In this document: positions 23,283 to 30,848 of the stretch, piece after piece | Layout of the letters: each line of letters begins with the position of its first letter | Position numbering within the stretch: position 1 is the first letter of the stretch | DNA from: Treponemataceae bacterium | GTDB taxonomy: Bacteria > Spirochaetota > Spirochaetia > Treponematales > Treponemataceae | Length of the DNA stretch: 33,991 bases | Assembly: GCA_024685655.1 (NCBI GenBank) | Contig: JAIKVO010000017.1 | Span: 1 to 33,991, forward strand | Direction of reading: 5' to 3' | The notes under the pieces: generated by a model | What the model saw: only the letters and a program-made list of their open reading frames with translations | Told to the model about the DNA's origin: nothing | Databases searched by the model: none | Program-made: the position numbers and the translations under genes

Positions 23283-24743
23283 TTACCTCACCTTATGGCC
23301 AATGGAGCTAATATCCCCGATTATAAGCAGCTTATCAAGATTGTTTGCTTCCATATATGACTGAGCTTCTATCGGTGTACCGTATTTTTTCCGATAGTGA
23401 CGGAAATCCAGAACATGAGTCTCTTTATAGTGGCTTGCAATAAGCTCATTCACAGCGTTTGAGTACGATGTAGCCAGAATAAGCAGGCTCTGCGCGTCCG
23501 GGTTGTCAAATTTATAGACGACTTTTGCATGATCATCACCATAGTACATTCCATAATGATTCGAATACGTGCTGTGAGGGAAATCATCATCAGAAACATA
23601 AAGATACCGATATCCGTAGACAGCTTTCTCATCATCAACATATGTCTCGTAAGGAGGAATATCGAATTCATACACGGTGAATTCCTCCGTAGAACATTTA
23701 AGGGCATTATCACGCGCAAGCGAACCGTTATATATAGTATGATATGTGTGGGTTCCTGTCGGCTCCAAAAGCTTTACGTCATCGCCCTCAAGAAGTCTCA
23801 TGCATTGTTTGTAGCCCTCGTAAGAACCGCGATAATTCCAGTGATGGTCTGTCTGATAAAAAAACTTTTTGTATTCCTCAAAATTATTGAATTTAAGTTC
23901 GTCATATCCATCCATTTTTATATATTGTTTTATGACGCTAAGAGGATCGTATTTATGAGGCTCCCTGAAATCAACTGACATACTGGAATTAATCAAATAA
24001 AGATATTTAGGATACGTCACTTTTTCGAGCATTTCAGGATCATATACGTCGAAATCGTATGTTTTAGGATCGGATGCCTTTTGCACAATATAGCCCGAAT
24101 CATCAAGCTTATAAATATATCGTTCTATTACTTCAGTATAGATGTATGGATATTTCTCGTTTTTAACAGTCTCTGTAGTCTGTGCCGTAACCGCTTCTGC
24201 CGCAAGCGGTGTTGCTCCATTTTTGTCATCTGTCGTGCCACTGCTTAAAATGCCTATATCCGAATTATTGGAATTTGATGAAATATCGCTTTCGTTGTAA
24301 ATTATTTCTTCTGCATTTGTTTCAAGAACAACAATACCAGATTCATTCTCTGAAAGCACAACTTCGTTATATGTTTGTTCCTTGATGGCTTCTGCTAACA
24401 CGACATCTTTTTCATTATTTATATCGGCTTCAGTTATTTCATTCACCGATTTTCTTGCAATGGATGAAGTAAGCAAAACAAGAGAATTATCAAAATCTTT
24501 TACAAGCTGTTTTATCTCCGCGGAAAAAACAAACTGATCGGATACAGCCTGGTCCATTTCTGACTGGAATGTTCCTTCTGTGAATTTGCCAAAAGAAAAC
24601 GATGGGATTTTTTGAAGCGTACGTTGCTCTGCCTCAGAAATTTCGTTCTGTGGTCTGAACGCAATCGAATAGAACCCCATGAGAATTGCGGCAAATAAAA
24701 TCAAAAAAATGAAACTTGATACATTCTTCTTATTCCAAGCCAT
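23283..24743 (-). CDS. DHHW/AlgJ-like protein, partner of the MBOAT acyltransferase
   Basis: The protein has 486 residues from the ATG at 24743, which begins MAWNKKN before a membrane helix (about 9-28). A longer frame from TTG at 24809 adds 22 residues but has no ribosome site. EAEQRTLQKIPSF and SDQFVFS are AlgJ/AlgX/DHHW-type features; the named motif YQTDHHWNYRGSYEGYK is at about 297-313. Residues about 90-200 are a low-complexity Ser/Thr/Asn/Glu insert that interrupts the usual layout. The C-terminal LLILATSYSNAV resembles the SGNH-type Ser loop of these acetyltransferases. It probably completes O-acetylation on the outer side of the membrane. Candidate leaderless start. Confidence 0.82.
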   Translation of the reverse strand: MAWNKKNVSSFIFLILFAAILMGFYSIAFRPQNEISEAEQRTLQKIPSFSFGKFTEGTFQSEMDQAVSDQFVFSAEIKQLVKDFDNSLVLLTSSIARKSVNEITEADINNEKDVVLAEAIKEQTYNEVVLSENESGIVVLETNAEEIIYNESDISSNSNNSDIGILSSGTTDDKNGATPLAAEAVTAQTTETVKNEKYPYIYTEVIERYIYKLDDSGYIVQKASDPKTYDFDVYDPEMLEKVTYPKYLYLINSSMSVDFREPHKYDPLSVIKQYIKMDGYDELKFNNFEEYKKFFYQTDHHWNYRGSYEGYKQCMRLLEGDDVKLLEPTGTHTYHTIYNGSLARDNALKCSTEEFTVYEFDIPPYETYVDDEKAVYGYRYLYVSDDDFPHSTYSNHYGMYYGDDHAKVVYKFDNPDAQSLLILATSYSNAVNELIASHYKETHVLDFRHYRKKYGTPIEAQSYMEANNLDKLLIIGDISSIGHKVR

Positions 24744-24749
24744 ACAGAC

Positions 24750-24778
24750 AGTATATATGTTTTCTTGAATTTTTAACA
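24750..24778 (-). promoter_or_regulatory. Candidate promoter of the DHHW-protein gene
   Basis: TATACT (24750-24755) lies 6 bases before the ATG at 24743; the -35 region (TGTTAA or GTTAAA near 24772-24778) is weak. Transcription would start at the A of the ATG. Confidence 0.4.
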
Positions 24779-24847
24779 GTATCAGATTCTTAACCCAAGA
24801 TTCGAGCAAAACTTTTCAAAGTTCTGTCTATTCGGAACGGTAGATAG

Positions 24848-24870
24848 ACCGATCTTTTGCATCGGTTTTT
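24848..24870 (+). terminator. Terminator-like hairpin on the plus strand without an upstream gene
   Basis: ACCGAT, a 7-base loop, ATCGGT and a T run form a small rho-independent terminator shape. Just upstream GTCTAT and ATAGAC (24826-24849) form another inverted repeat. No plus-strand gene leads into it, so a short RNA from the intergenic region is possible; chance is also possible. Confidence 0.35.
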
Positions 24871-24885
24871 ATATGAATTGCGTAC

Positions 24886-24925
24886 AAAAAAAGCCGTCCA
24901 CAATTTTTGTTGTGCAGACGGCTTT
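24886..24925 (-). terminator. Rho-independent terminator of the small secreted protein gene
   Basis: On the minus strand AAAGCCGTC pairs with GACGGCTTT, extended after a small bulge by TTGTG/CACAA, and a T run follows. It lies about 50 bases after the stop at 24974. Confidence 0.82.
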
Positions 24926-24973
24926 CTACGCGTTATTTAACACTTATAAGTGACTTATAATCGTATTCTAGTC

Positions 24974-25357
24974 TTATTCCTTAAGTTTAATGACTGTTTT
25001 ATACACATCATCTGTCCAGTCTGGATCAATAACCATATCAATGTTCAGATCAAGACGTGATGTGAATTTGTATGCACGATATGTTGCCGGGCAATAGCAC
25101 CAGAATGTAAGGTTTGCACCGTAATCAATTACATCATAATCAAAATCTGTGATATTATCTTCTGTGAAAGTAAAGATAACACTGTCTTTTTTTGCATCTT
25201 TAAGGATAACTTCCATGTTGTCGAAATCGAACACCCACTCTGCATCCCACTTCTCGTCTATCCAAGACCATTGTCCGTCAGGAAGTTCAAAGTCTTGAGC
25301 AAACACACCTGTCAAACATACAGCGACGAATAACAGCACTGCAAAAATTTTTTTCAT
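24974..25357 (-). CDS. Small secreted protein
   Basis: Residues 1-20 are a signal peptide (MKKIFAVLLFVAVCLTGVFA, cut before QDF). The mature part of about 107 residues is rich in Asp, Trp and Tyr with alternating beta-type stretches: GQWSWIDEKWDAEWVFDFD, VIFTFTEDN, and YRAYKFTSRLDLNIDMVID. It may be a small beta-barrel or lipocalin-like domain in the periplasm, but I do not recognise a family. CGGAGG precedes the ATG, and a strong terminator follows, so it is a single-gene unit. Confidence 0.7.
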   Translation of the reverse strand: MKKIFAVLLFVAVCLTGVFAQDFELPDGQWSWIDEKWDAEWVFDFDNMEVILKDAKKDSVIFTFTEDNITDFDYDVIDYGANLTFWCYCPATYRAYKFTSRLDLNIDMVIDPDWTDDVYKTVIKLKE

Positions 25358-25532
25358 AAATTAACCTCCGTATTTTCAGTGATAATTAGCTTATCTCTAA
25401 TTAACCTGATAGAAAATAGTCTACATCATAAATTTCTATTGTGCAAATGTTTTTTTCAAAAAGTACCATAAAAGTGAGGAAACGATTTTTCATTTAAAAA
25501 TACGTAAAACTCTGTTGAACAAATATGACAGA

Positions 25533-25561
25533 TTGCTCATTTCATTGTTTTACGATATTAT
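25533..25561 (+). promoter_or_regulatory. Candidate promoter of thiI
   Basis: TTGCTC (25533-25538), a 17-base spacer and TATTAT (25556-25561). The ATG at 25569 is 7 bases after the -10, so the mRNA would start at or next to the start codon. Confidence 0.55.
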
Positions 25562-25568
25562 TCCGGCT

Positions 25569-26828
25569 ATGAGCGACAATAAAACAACAAATAGCAACGA
25601 AAAAATTGTTTTTTCAGAGACATATCTCGTACAGCTTGGCGAGCTGACCTTGAAAGGCTCAAACATCAAGGAATTCGAAAAAAGGCTCGTACACAACGCG
25701 CAGCTTTATCTGGAAGCTGTAAAAGCCCATGTGTCGTTAAAATCCGGGCGTATGTATATTGAATGTCCGGAAGCGTCATGTAAAGCCGTAGAATACACGC
25801 TTGAGCATTTAATCGGTATTTCCGGATGGGCAAAAGCAATAAAATGTGAAAAAGATATAGAGAGCATAAAAAAAGCCGTAATGCAGCTTTGTCTTGAGGC
25901 GAAAAACTCCGGCGCGAAAACTTTTAAAATTGATACACGCCGCCCGGACAAGTCATTTCCGCTTTCTTCATACGAAGTAAACTGCCAGGCAGCCTCCGAC
26001 GTATTCGATCAGGGGATTCTTGCCGTTGACGTACACAACCCCGATCTTTTTATAAGAGTTGAGCTGCGTGAAAAATGCTATGTTTACGGAAACCCTAAAA
26101 AAGGCCACAGGGGGCTGCCTGTAGGAACCGGCGGCAAAGGACTGCTTCTTCTTTCGGGCGGCTTGGACTCACCAGTTGCCGGTTACAGAATGATGCGCCG
26201 GGGCATGAAAGTTGAGTGCGCGTATTTCCACGCATACCCCTACACGTCCGCAGAAGCTCAGCAAAAAGTTGAGGATCTGGCGCATGTTTTGTCGCTTTAC
26301 GGTGTTGAGACACATATAAACATTATTCCGTTTACGAATGTACAGATGCGCATAAAAGAAGTTACGCGCACTCATGCTCCGGTGAACGGAATAAAAGCGG
26401 GCGCATACAGCACAATCCTTTTACGAATGTGCATGATGAAAGCCGCGAATCTTGTAGCACGCTTCATAAAATGCGGCTGCCTTATTACGGGCGAAAGCCT
26501 TGGTCAAGTTGCAAGCCAGACTCTGGAGAACATGGAAGTTACGGAAAGCTGCTGCGATTTTCCGCTGTTGCGTCCGCTCGTCGGCATGGATAAAGAAGAA
26601 ATTGTTGAAGTCTCTAAAAAAATCGGAACTTATGATATTTCTATCTTGCCGTACGAGGACTGTTGCGTTCTTTTCTCGCCGGAGCACCCTGTTTTACGGG
26701 CGCGTGTAGAAGATGCCATGGAGCTTTATAATGCCCTTGATTGTGAAGCTTTAATTCAGGAAGCGTTTGAAAAACGAGAAATCAAAATGTTCAACGCACG
26801 TAACACAATTTGGGAAATGTTCAAATAA
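25569..26828 (+). CDS. thiI: tRNA sulfurtransferase ThiI, without rhodanese domain
   Basis: ThiI makes 4-thiouridine in tRNA and can supply sulfur for thiamine. The 419 residues have an N-terminal ferredoxin-like and THUMP region (LVQLGELTLKGSNIKEFEKR, later KIDTRRPDKSFPLSSYEVNC) and the PP-loop ATP site LLLLSGGLDSPVAGYRMMRR (about 193-212), then TRTHAPVNGIKAGAYS, ITGESLGQVASQT and PYEDCCVLFSPEHP. The C-terminal rhodanese domain of the E. coli enzyme is missing, as in many other bacteria; sulfur transfer would then use another protein. The ATG at 25569 is chosen over TTG at 25515, because it fits both the family start and the promoter position. No Shine-Dalgarno sequence is present. Confidence 0.93.
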   Translation: MSDNKTTNSNEKIVFSETYLVQLGELTLKGSNIKEFEKRLVHNAQLYLEAVKAHVSLKSGRMYIECPEASCKAVEYTLEHLIGISGWAKAIKCEKDIESIKKAVMQLCLEAKNSGAKTFKIDTRRPDKSFPLSSYEVNCQAASDVFDQGILAVDVHNPDLFIRVELREKCYVYGNPKKGHRGLPVGTGGKGLLLLSGGLDSPVAGYRMMRRGMKVECAYFHAYPYTSAEAQQKVEDLAHVLSLYGVETHINIIPFTNVQMRIKEVTRTHAPVNGIKAGAYSTILLRMCMMKAANLVARFIKCGCLITGESLGQVASQTLENMEVTESCCDFPLLRPLVGMDKEEIVEVSKKIGTYDISILPYEDCCVLFSPEHPVLRARVEDAMELYNALDCEALIQEAFEKREIKMFNARNTIWEMFK

Positions 26829-26833
26829 ATTTT

Positions 26834-26868
26834 CATCCTGCACTTTTTTTAATTTGCAGGATGTTTTT
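26834..26868 (+). terminator. Rho-independent terminator of thiI
   Basis: CATCCTGCA and TGCAGGATG form a 9-base stem around a 12-base T-rich loop, with TTTTT after it. It begins 6 bases after the thiI stop and contains the end of the convergent glycosyltransferase gene (stop at 26849). Confidence 0.85.
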
Positions 26869-27991
26869 CATAAAGCATATCGACGACTTTTCCGGTATCA
26901 AAGGATATTGGGATATTCGAAAGCCGTTTTTCAAGCTGCGCACGACGTTTATCATCAGAAGTAAGATAATCAACGGCATCGCATATTTCTGAAGGTTTTC
27001 TATAGAACTTTCCAAATCCATTATCTACTGCAAATTGTACGTTTCCTAGCTCCTGCCCGTAAATAAAATCACAGATTACTACAGGCTTTCGAGAGGACAG
27101 CACTTCCATAAGAGAGGCGGGACCAGCTTTTATTACAGCACAATCACAAATCTTTATAAGCTCGTCCATGAAATTTATAAATCCGAAAACTTTCAAGTCA
27201 ATCAGGAGATCATTCTTGGAAAGAATATCAAGATAAGCTTTTGCCGCAATATTTCTTCCGCATACAGCCAGAACTGTGTAGTCTGCTTTCCGTAAAATAA
27301 GCTCATTAACAATATTAATCAGAATGGGAAGCCCTTCTCCTCCGCCTGTGATCAGAACTATTTTCCGCTTTGGGTCTACAGCATATTTTTTCTTAAATTC
27401 CAAAAGCATATCATCCGAAACTTGAGTCAAATATTTTTGATTAAGAATGAACGGTACAATTTTCAGATTATTCGATGGAATTTTGCCTCGATTAATCGCA
27501 TATTGATATACTCTGTCTGAAAAAACAAAGTATTCCGCCTTTTTATCATAAAACCATGAAGAATGGGCTGTAAACGGATCAAGAACAATAGTCGTTGTGT
27601 TTATTTCCGGATAATTCCTTTTTAGATCCCGGACTGTAGATTCAAGAGCAAAATGAAGATTAATTATGTCTGTAGGTTGTTCTTCCTCATAGATTTTTCG
27701 CATACGAGGAATTGTAAAACTCTGCAGAAGAAGATGCGCTATCCGTACAAATATCCTGTTATCTCCTATTCTATATACAAAACTATATAGTGAAGAGAAG
27801 AAATTCATTGCTATATGATAAAAATCAACAAGCAGTAATTTTGGCAAATATTGCTTTTTTGAAAATCCATTTACGATTTTAGTCTCTGAATCTGGATATC
27901 GTACATCTAAAAGCGTTTTAAGAACATTTGCAGCAGCCCGGTGACCACCGCCTGTATCAAGGTAAAGAATAAGGAATTTTCGCTTTTTCAT
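26849..27991 (-). CDS. Monogalactosyldiacylglycerol-synthase-like glycosyltransferase
   Basis: The 380 residues have the two-domain fold of GT28/MGDG synthases. The N-terminal part has LYLDTGGGHRAAANVLKTLL (9-28) and, further on, DIINLHFALES and VLDPFTAHSSWFYDKKAEYF. The C-terminal part has VLITGGGEGLPILINIVNEL, VFGFINFMDELIKICDCAVI, and the sugar-nucleotide site KAGPASLMEVLSSRKPVVIC. Enzymes of this type move galactose or glucose onto diacylglycerol at the membrane surface. The ATG is 1 base after the stop of the barrel protein, with no Shine-Dalgarno sequence. A TATACT lies 7 bases before it, so an internal leaderless start is possible but its -35 is poor. Confidence 0.85.
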   Translation of the reverse strand: MKKRKFLILYLDTGGGHRAAANVLKTLLDVRYPDSETKIVNGFSKKQYLPKLLLVDFYHIAMNFFSSLYSFVYRIGDNRIFVRIAHLLLQSFTIPRMRKIYEEEQPTDIINLHFALESTVRDLKRNYPEINTTTIVLDPFTAHSSWFYDKKAEYFVFSDRVYQYAINRGKIPSNNLKIVPFILNQKYLTQVSDDMLLEFKKKYAVDPKRKIVLITGGGEGLPILINIVNELILRKADYTVLAVCGRNIAAKAYLDILSKNDLLIDLKVFGFINFMDELIKICDCAVIKAGPASLMEVLSSRKPVVICDFIYGQELGNVQFAVDNGFGKFYRKPSEICDAVDYLTSDDKRRAQLEKRLSNIPISFDTGKVVDMLYEKHPAN

Positions 27992-27992
27992 A

Positions 27993-29723
27993 TTAATAAG
28001 TATATTTTACACCCACGCTAAAGAAATTTGAAAGTTTGTTTTTTAAAGAAGCTCTCCACGCTTCAAGTTGAGCAGCCGCCAATTCCTCGGTTGCTTCGCT
28101 TTCACTATGACCTCCAGAATATATGCTACGTTCAACACCAACATTTTTTTCATATTGATAAAGCCATTCCAGATACGCAGTGATAGTATGTCTTTCTCCA
28201 AGTTCCCAAGTATACTCGAATTTTATGTCATTCTGAATACATACATACTTAGTTGACTGATTCAAGAACATAAAATGATGCTGGCAATAATCAAAATACC
28301 CATTTCCAGCATCAGGATAATCAAACAAACCACCAGAAGTATCTACGCCATCAACAGGCTCCATAAGATAACCTTTAATGCACTCAAAAGGCAATCCTTC
28401 ATTGACGTTACAATGCCGGATTAACGTTGCATTCATATTGAATTTCAGGTTATCAAAAAGATTGATCTTAAATCCGAAATTGACTTTATCGGAGTTGGGC
28501 AAAATCTGAGAGCCTAGGCATCTTCCGTTCGTAGTATGATTTTGGAAATTCGCTTTGTATGAAATAGAATTGTTTTCATCATACTGTGAATGAGTGTACA
28601 TATATGGTGTAACGATTGTGTAATCTAGATAAAATATTTTCAGCATATTATTGCCGGATGGGGCATATTGTAACCCAAGCTGAGCCGCAATTTTAATTTT
28701 GGTATCAAAGTTAAAACTTACCATATCATTGAAATGTATATCATCAACACAAACATCACCTGTGAATCTTAACGCATTGTTAATTGTATATGCCGCCTGA
28801 ATACCCATCATAAGGTTCTCGCTTCTATAACCGATAAGCTGCTGTATCGGCATATACAAAGACGCGGGCAAAAGATACGTAAAGTCAAACCTAGGACCCG
28901 TCATTGCTGTTTCATAATATATCAGATCGATTGACGGAATCGGAGAATAACGCACCGAATGGAAATACAAGTATTTCTGGGGTTTTCTGTTGTTTCCCCG
29001 GATATCAGTCGCGGTAAGCATAAGCATTCCTAGGGAGAAGCTTATTATTTCTTTATTGATTGAGAACGATATGTGACCGGCTTGATTAGCATTTGCATTG
29101 AGCATAATACCATCATTATAAAAATTCCCAAAATTAGTACGTGCCATACCAGCCTGCACATATACATCCGGAGAACCATAAGCAACCATAGATGATGAGC
29201 TTAGGAAAATATTAATATCGCTTACGTTCGCTGTATCAGCCTGATAATCATATCTTGATATTTTGCCAGCCGGGAGAACTTCTTTTCCTTTCGCAATATT
29301 TGTAAATATTGGCGTAACACCGAACGAAACGGAGCCTTTGTCAAGGAATTCGGCATTAACATGCACGAACGGATTAACATCAAGCTGCTTGTTGCCTTCT
29401 CCATAATCTCCCGTTGCAAGTGTTCCGTTTGCCTCAGCACCTACCCTGACAATGCCGTCACTGAAAAACTGCCGGAAATAGAAAGCAGCTTTCTCGGCAG
29501 CAGGAACATCATCACACTCCATGACTTTAAGAAGTATGTCTTTTATAAGAGTAAGAGGATAAGGCCTGACAATCGGAAGTTTTTGAATTTTACCAGCGAT
29601 TTCCCATTGCACGGCATCTTCATAGAATTCATCATTCAAGTCGGCACTGACCTGAGAAAAAATGCTGTTGACTGTCAAAAACACGAGAACAAAAGCAAAA
29701 AAAACTTTCCTAAACAGTTGCAT
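27993..29723 (-). CDS. Outer-membrane beta-barrel protein, Wzi/capsule-assembly-like
   Basis: The 576 residues begin with a signal peptide (cut near IFSQ/VSA). The mature part has alternating amphipathic strands ending in an aromatic residue (FFSVGVKYTY), as in outer-membrane barrels. Some features recall the Wzi family: RPYPLTLIKDILLKV near the start, then MARTNFGNFYNDGIMLNANA, and IDLIYYETAMTGPRFDFTYL. Wzi helps hold capsule at the surface; a similar role here is likely but not certain. Treponemal outer-membrane proteins differ from proteobacterial ones, so the label is tentative. AAGG precedes the ATG. It shares its unit with the glycolipid glycosyltransferase. Confidence 0.62.
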   Translation of the reverse strand: MQLFRKVFFAFVLVFLTVNSIFSQVSADLNDEFYEDAVQWEIAGKIQKLPIVRPYPLTLIKDILLKVMECDDVPAAEKAAFYFRQFFSDGIVRVGAEANGTLATGDYGEGNKQLDVNPFVHVNAEFLDKGSVSFGVTPIFTNIAKGKEVLPAGKISRYDYQADTANVSDINIFLSSSSMVAYGSPDVYVQAGMARTNFGNFYNDGIMLNANANQAGHISFSINKEIISFSLGMLMLTATDIRGNNRKPQKYLYFHSVRYSPIPSIDLIYYETAMTGPRFDFTYLLPASLYMPIQQLIGYRSENLMMGIQAAYTINNALRFTGDVCVDDIHFNDMVSFNFDTKIKIAAQLGLQYAPSGNNMLKIFYLDYTIVTPYMYTHSQYDENNSISYKANFQNHTTNGRCLGSQILPNSDKVNFGFKINLFDNLKFNMNATLIRHCNVNEGLPFECIKGYLMEPVDGVDTSGGLFDYPDAGNGYFDYCQHHFMFLNQSTKYVCIQNDIKFEYTWELGERHTITAYLEWLYQYEKNVGVERSIYSGGHSESEATEELAAAQLEAWRASLKNKLSNFFSVGVKYTY

Positions 29724-29940
29724 ATATATTCCTTACGATATCATACACATAAATGCTTGCATAATAACTTAATTTCAAAAATCATATAGTTATTATCTTG
29801 AAGTGTCAATTAACGGCCTGTTTTCTTTTATCGTTCTCATCAAATACATCTGATGTACAGTCTTTCTTCGATTTGCCATAATTCATCTAAAAGTATGGGC
29901 AGGGTTTCATTTTATTCATAAATGCGATAGAATCATATTA

Positions 29941-29969
29941 TTGGATTAAAACCTCGGTACGAATAAACT
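29941..29969 (+). promoter_or_regulatory. Candidate promoter of the uracil-DNA glycosylase gene
   Basis: TTGGAT (29941-29946), a 17-base spacer and TAAACT (29964-29969), 6 bases before the ATG at 29976. Both hexamers match the consensus at four of six positions. Confidence 0.45.
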
Positions 29970-29975
29970 GCAAAA

Positions 29976-30848
29976 ATGATTTCGGAAAAAGATTTAGGAA
30001 ACATTTCATCTTTAGTCTCTTTAGCTGACGCATATATTACATGCAGACCAGAAATGCCTTGCATTGTCTCTACGATGTTCAATTGTGAAAACCAAGCGAT
30101 CCCCACCATGGAAGAATCAAGCATTGAGCCTACAACAGAAACGCCAGTTACAGCAGCGGCAACAACACCCGAATCTGAAAACACCTCATTTTTCAGCAAT
30201 ATTTCAGAACAAAATCAAAACAACTACTCTGCTCTCCAGAACATTGCAAGAAAAATAGCCATCTGCGACCGTTGCCGTCTTTGCGGCGGACGGACAAACA
30301 CAGTTCCCGGCATAGGAGTGCCGGAGCCATTGGTGCTTGTAATCGGCGAAGGTCCAGGCGCAGACGAAGACGCAAAAGGAGAACCTTTTGTAGGAAAAGC
30401 CGGGCAGCTGCTTGACAAAATGCTTGCGGCAATCAACTTAAGCCGGCATACAAACTGCTTTATCGCAAACATAGTAAAATGCCGCCCGCCGAACAACCGT
30501 GACCCGATGCCCGATGAAGCAGATGCATGCCGCTCGTTCCTCGATGCTCAGATTGGTATACTTAAACCCAAACTTATTCTTGCTGTAGGAAGAATCGCAG
30601 CGCAGAACCTGCTGAACACTACGACAGGAATCAATAAATTACGCGGACAGTTTTTTGAGTACAGGGGTATACCGCTTCTTCCGACATACCATCCAAGCGC
30701 ACTTTTACGAAACGAGGACCTGAAAAGGCCTGCTTGGGAAGATCTAAAAAAATTCCGCACCCGCCTTGAAGAAATAACAGGGCTTTCTTTCAGCGCACCG
30801 CAGCAAACACAGTCCAGCGCAAACACACAATACAGGAATGAAAACTGA
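29976..30848 (+). CDS. Family 4 uracil-DNA glycosylase
   Basis: The enzyme removes uracil from DNA. The core of about 190 residues has the iron-sulfur Cys pair CDRCRLCGGRTNTVPG, the motif GEGPGADEDAKGEPFVGKAG followed by QLLDKML, the NIVKCRPPNNRDP stretch and a later DAC, which together supply the four Fe-S Cys, and the second active-site motif LPTYHPSALLRNE. The N-terminal 80 residues are low-complexity, rich in Thr, Ala, Glu and Ser, and are not part of the family core. Internal ATGs at 30054 and 30075 are alternative starts, but the promoter fits 29976. The stop overlaps the priA start by one base (TGATG), so the two genes are coupled. Confidence 0.92.
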   Translation: MISEKDLGNISSLVSLADAYITCRPEMPCIVSTMFNCENQAIPTMEESSIEPTTETPVTAAATTPESENTSFFSNISEQNQNNYSALQNIARKIAICDRCRLCGGRTNTVPGIGVPEPLVLVIGEGPGADEDAKGEPFVGKAGQLLDKMLAAINLSRHTNCFIANIVKCRPPNNRDPMPDEADACRSFLDAQIGILKPKLILAVGRIAAQNLLNTTTGINKLRGQFFEYRGIPLLPTYHPSALLRNEDLKRPAWEDLKKFRTRLEEITGLSFSAPQQTQSSANTQYRNEN

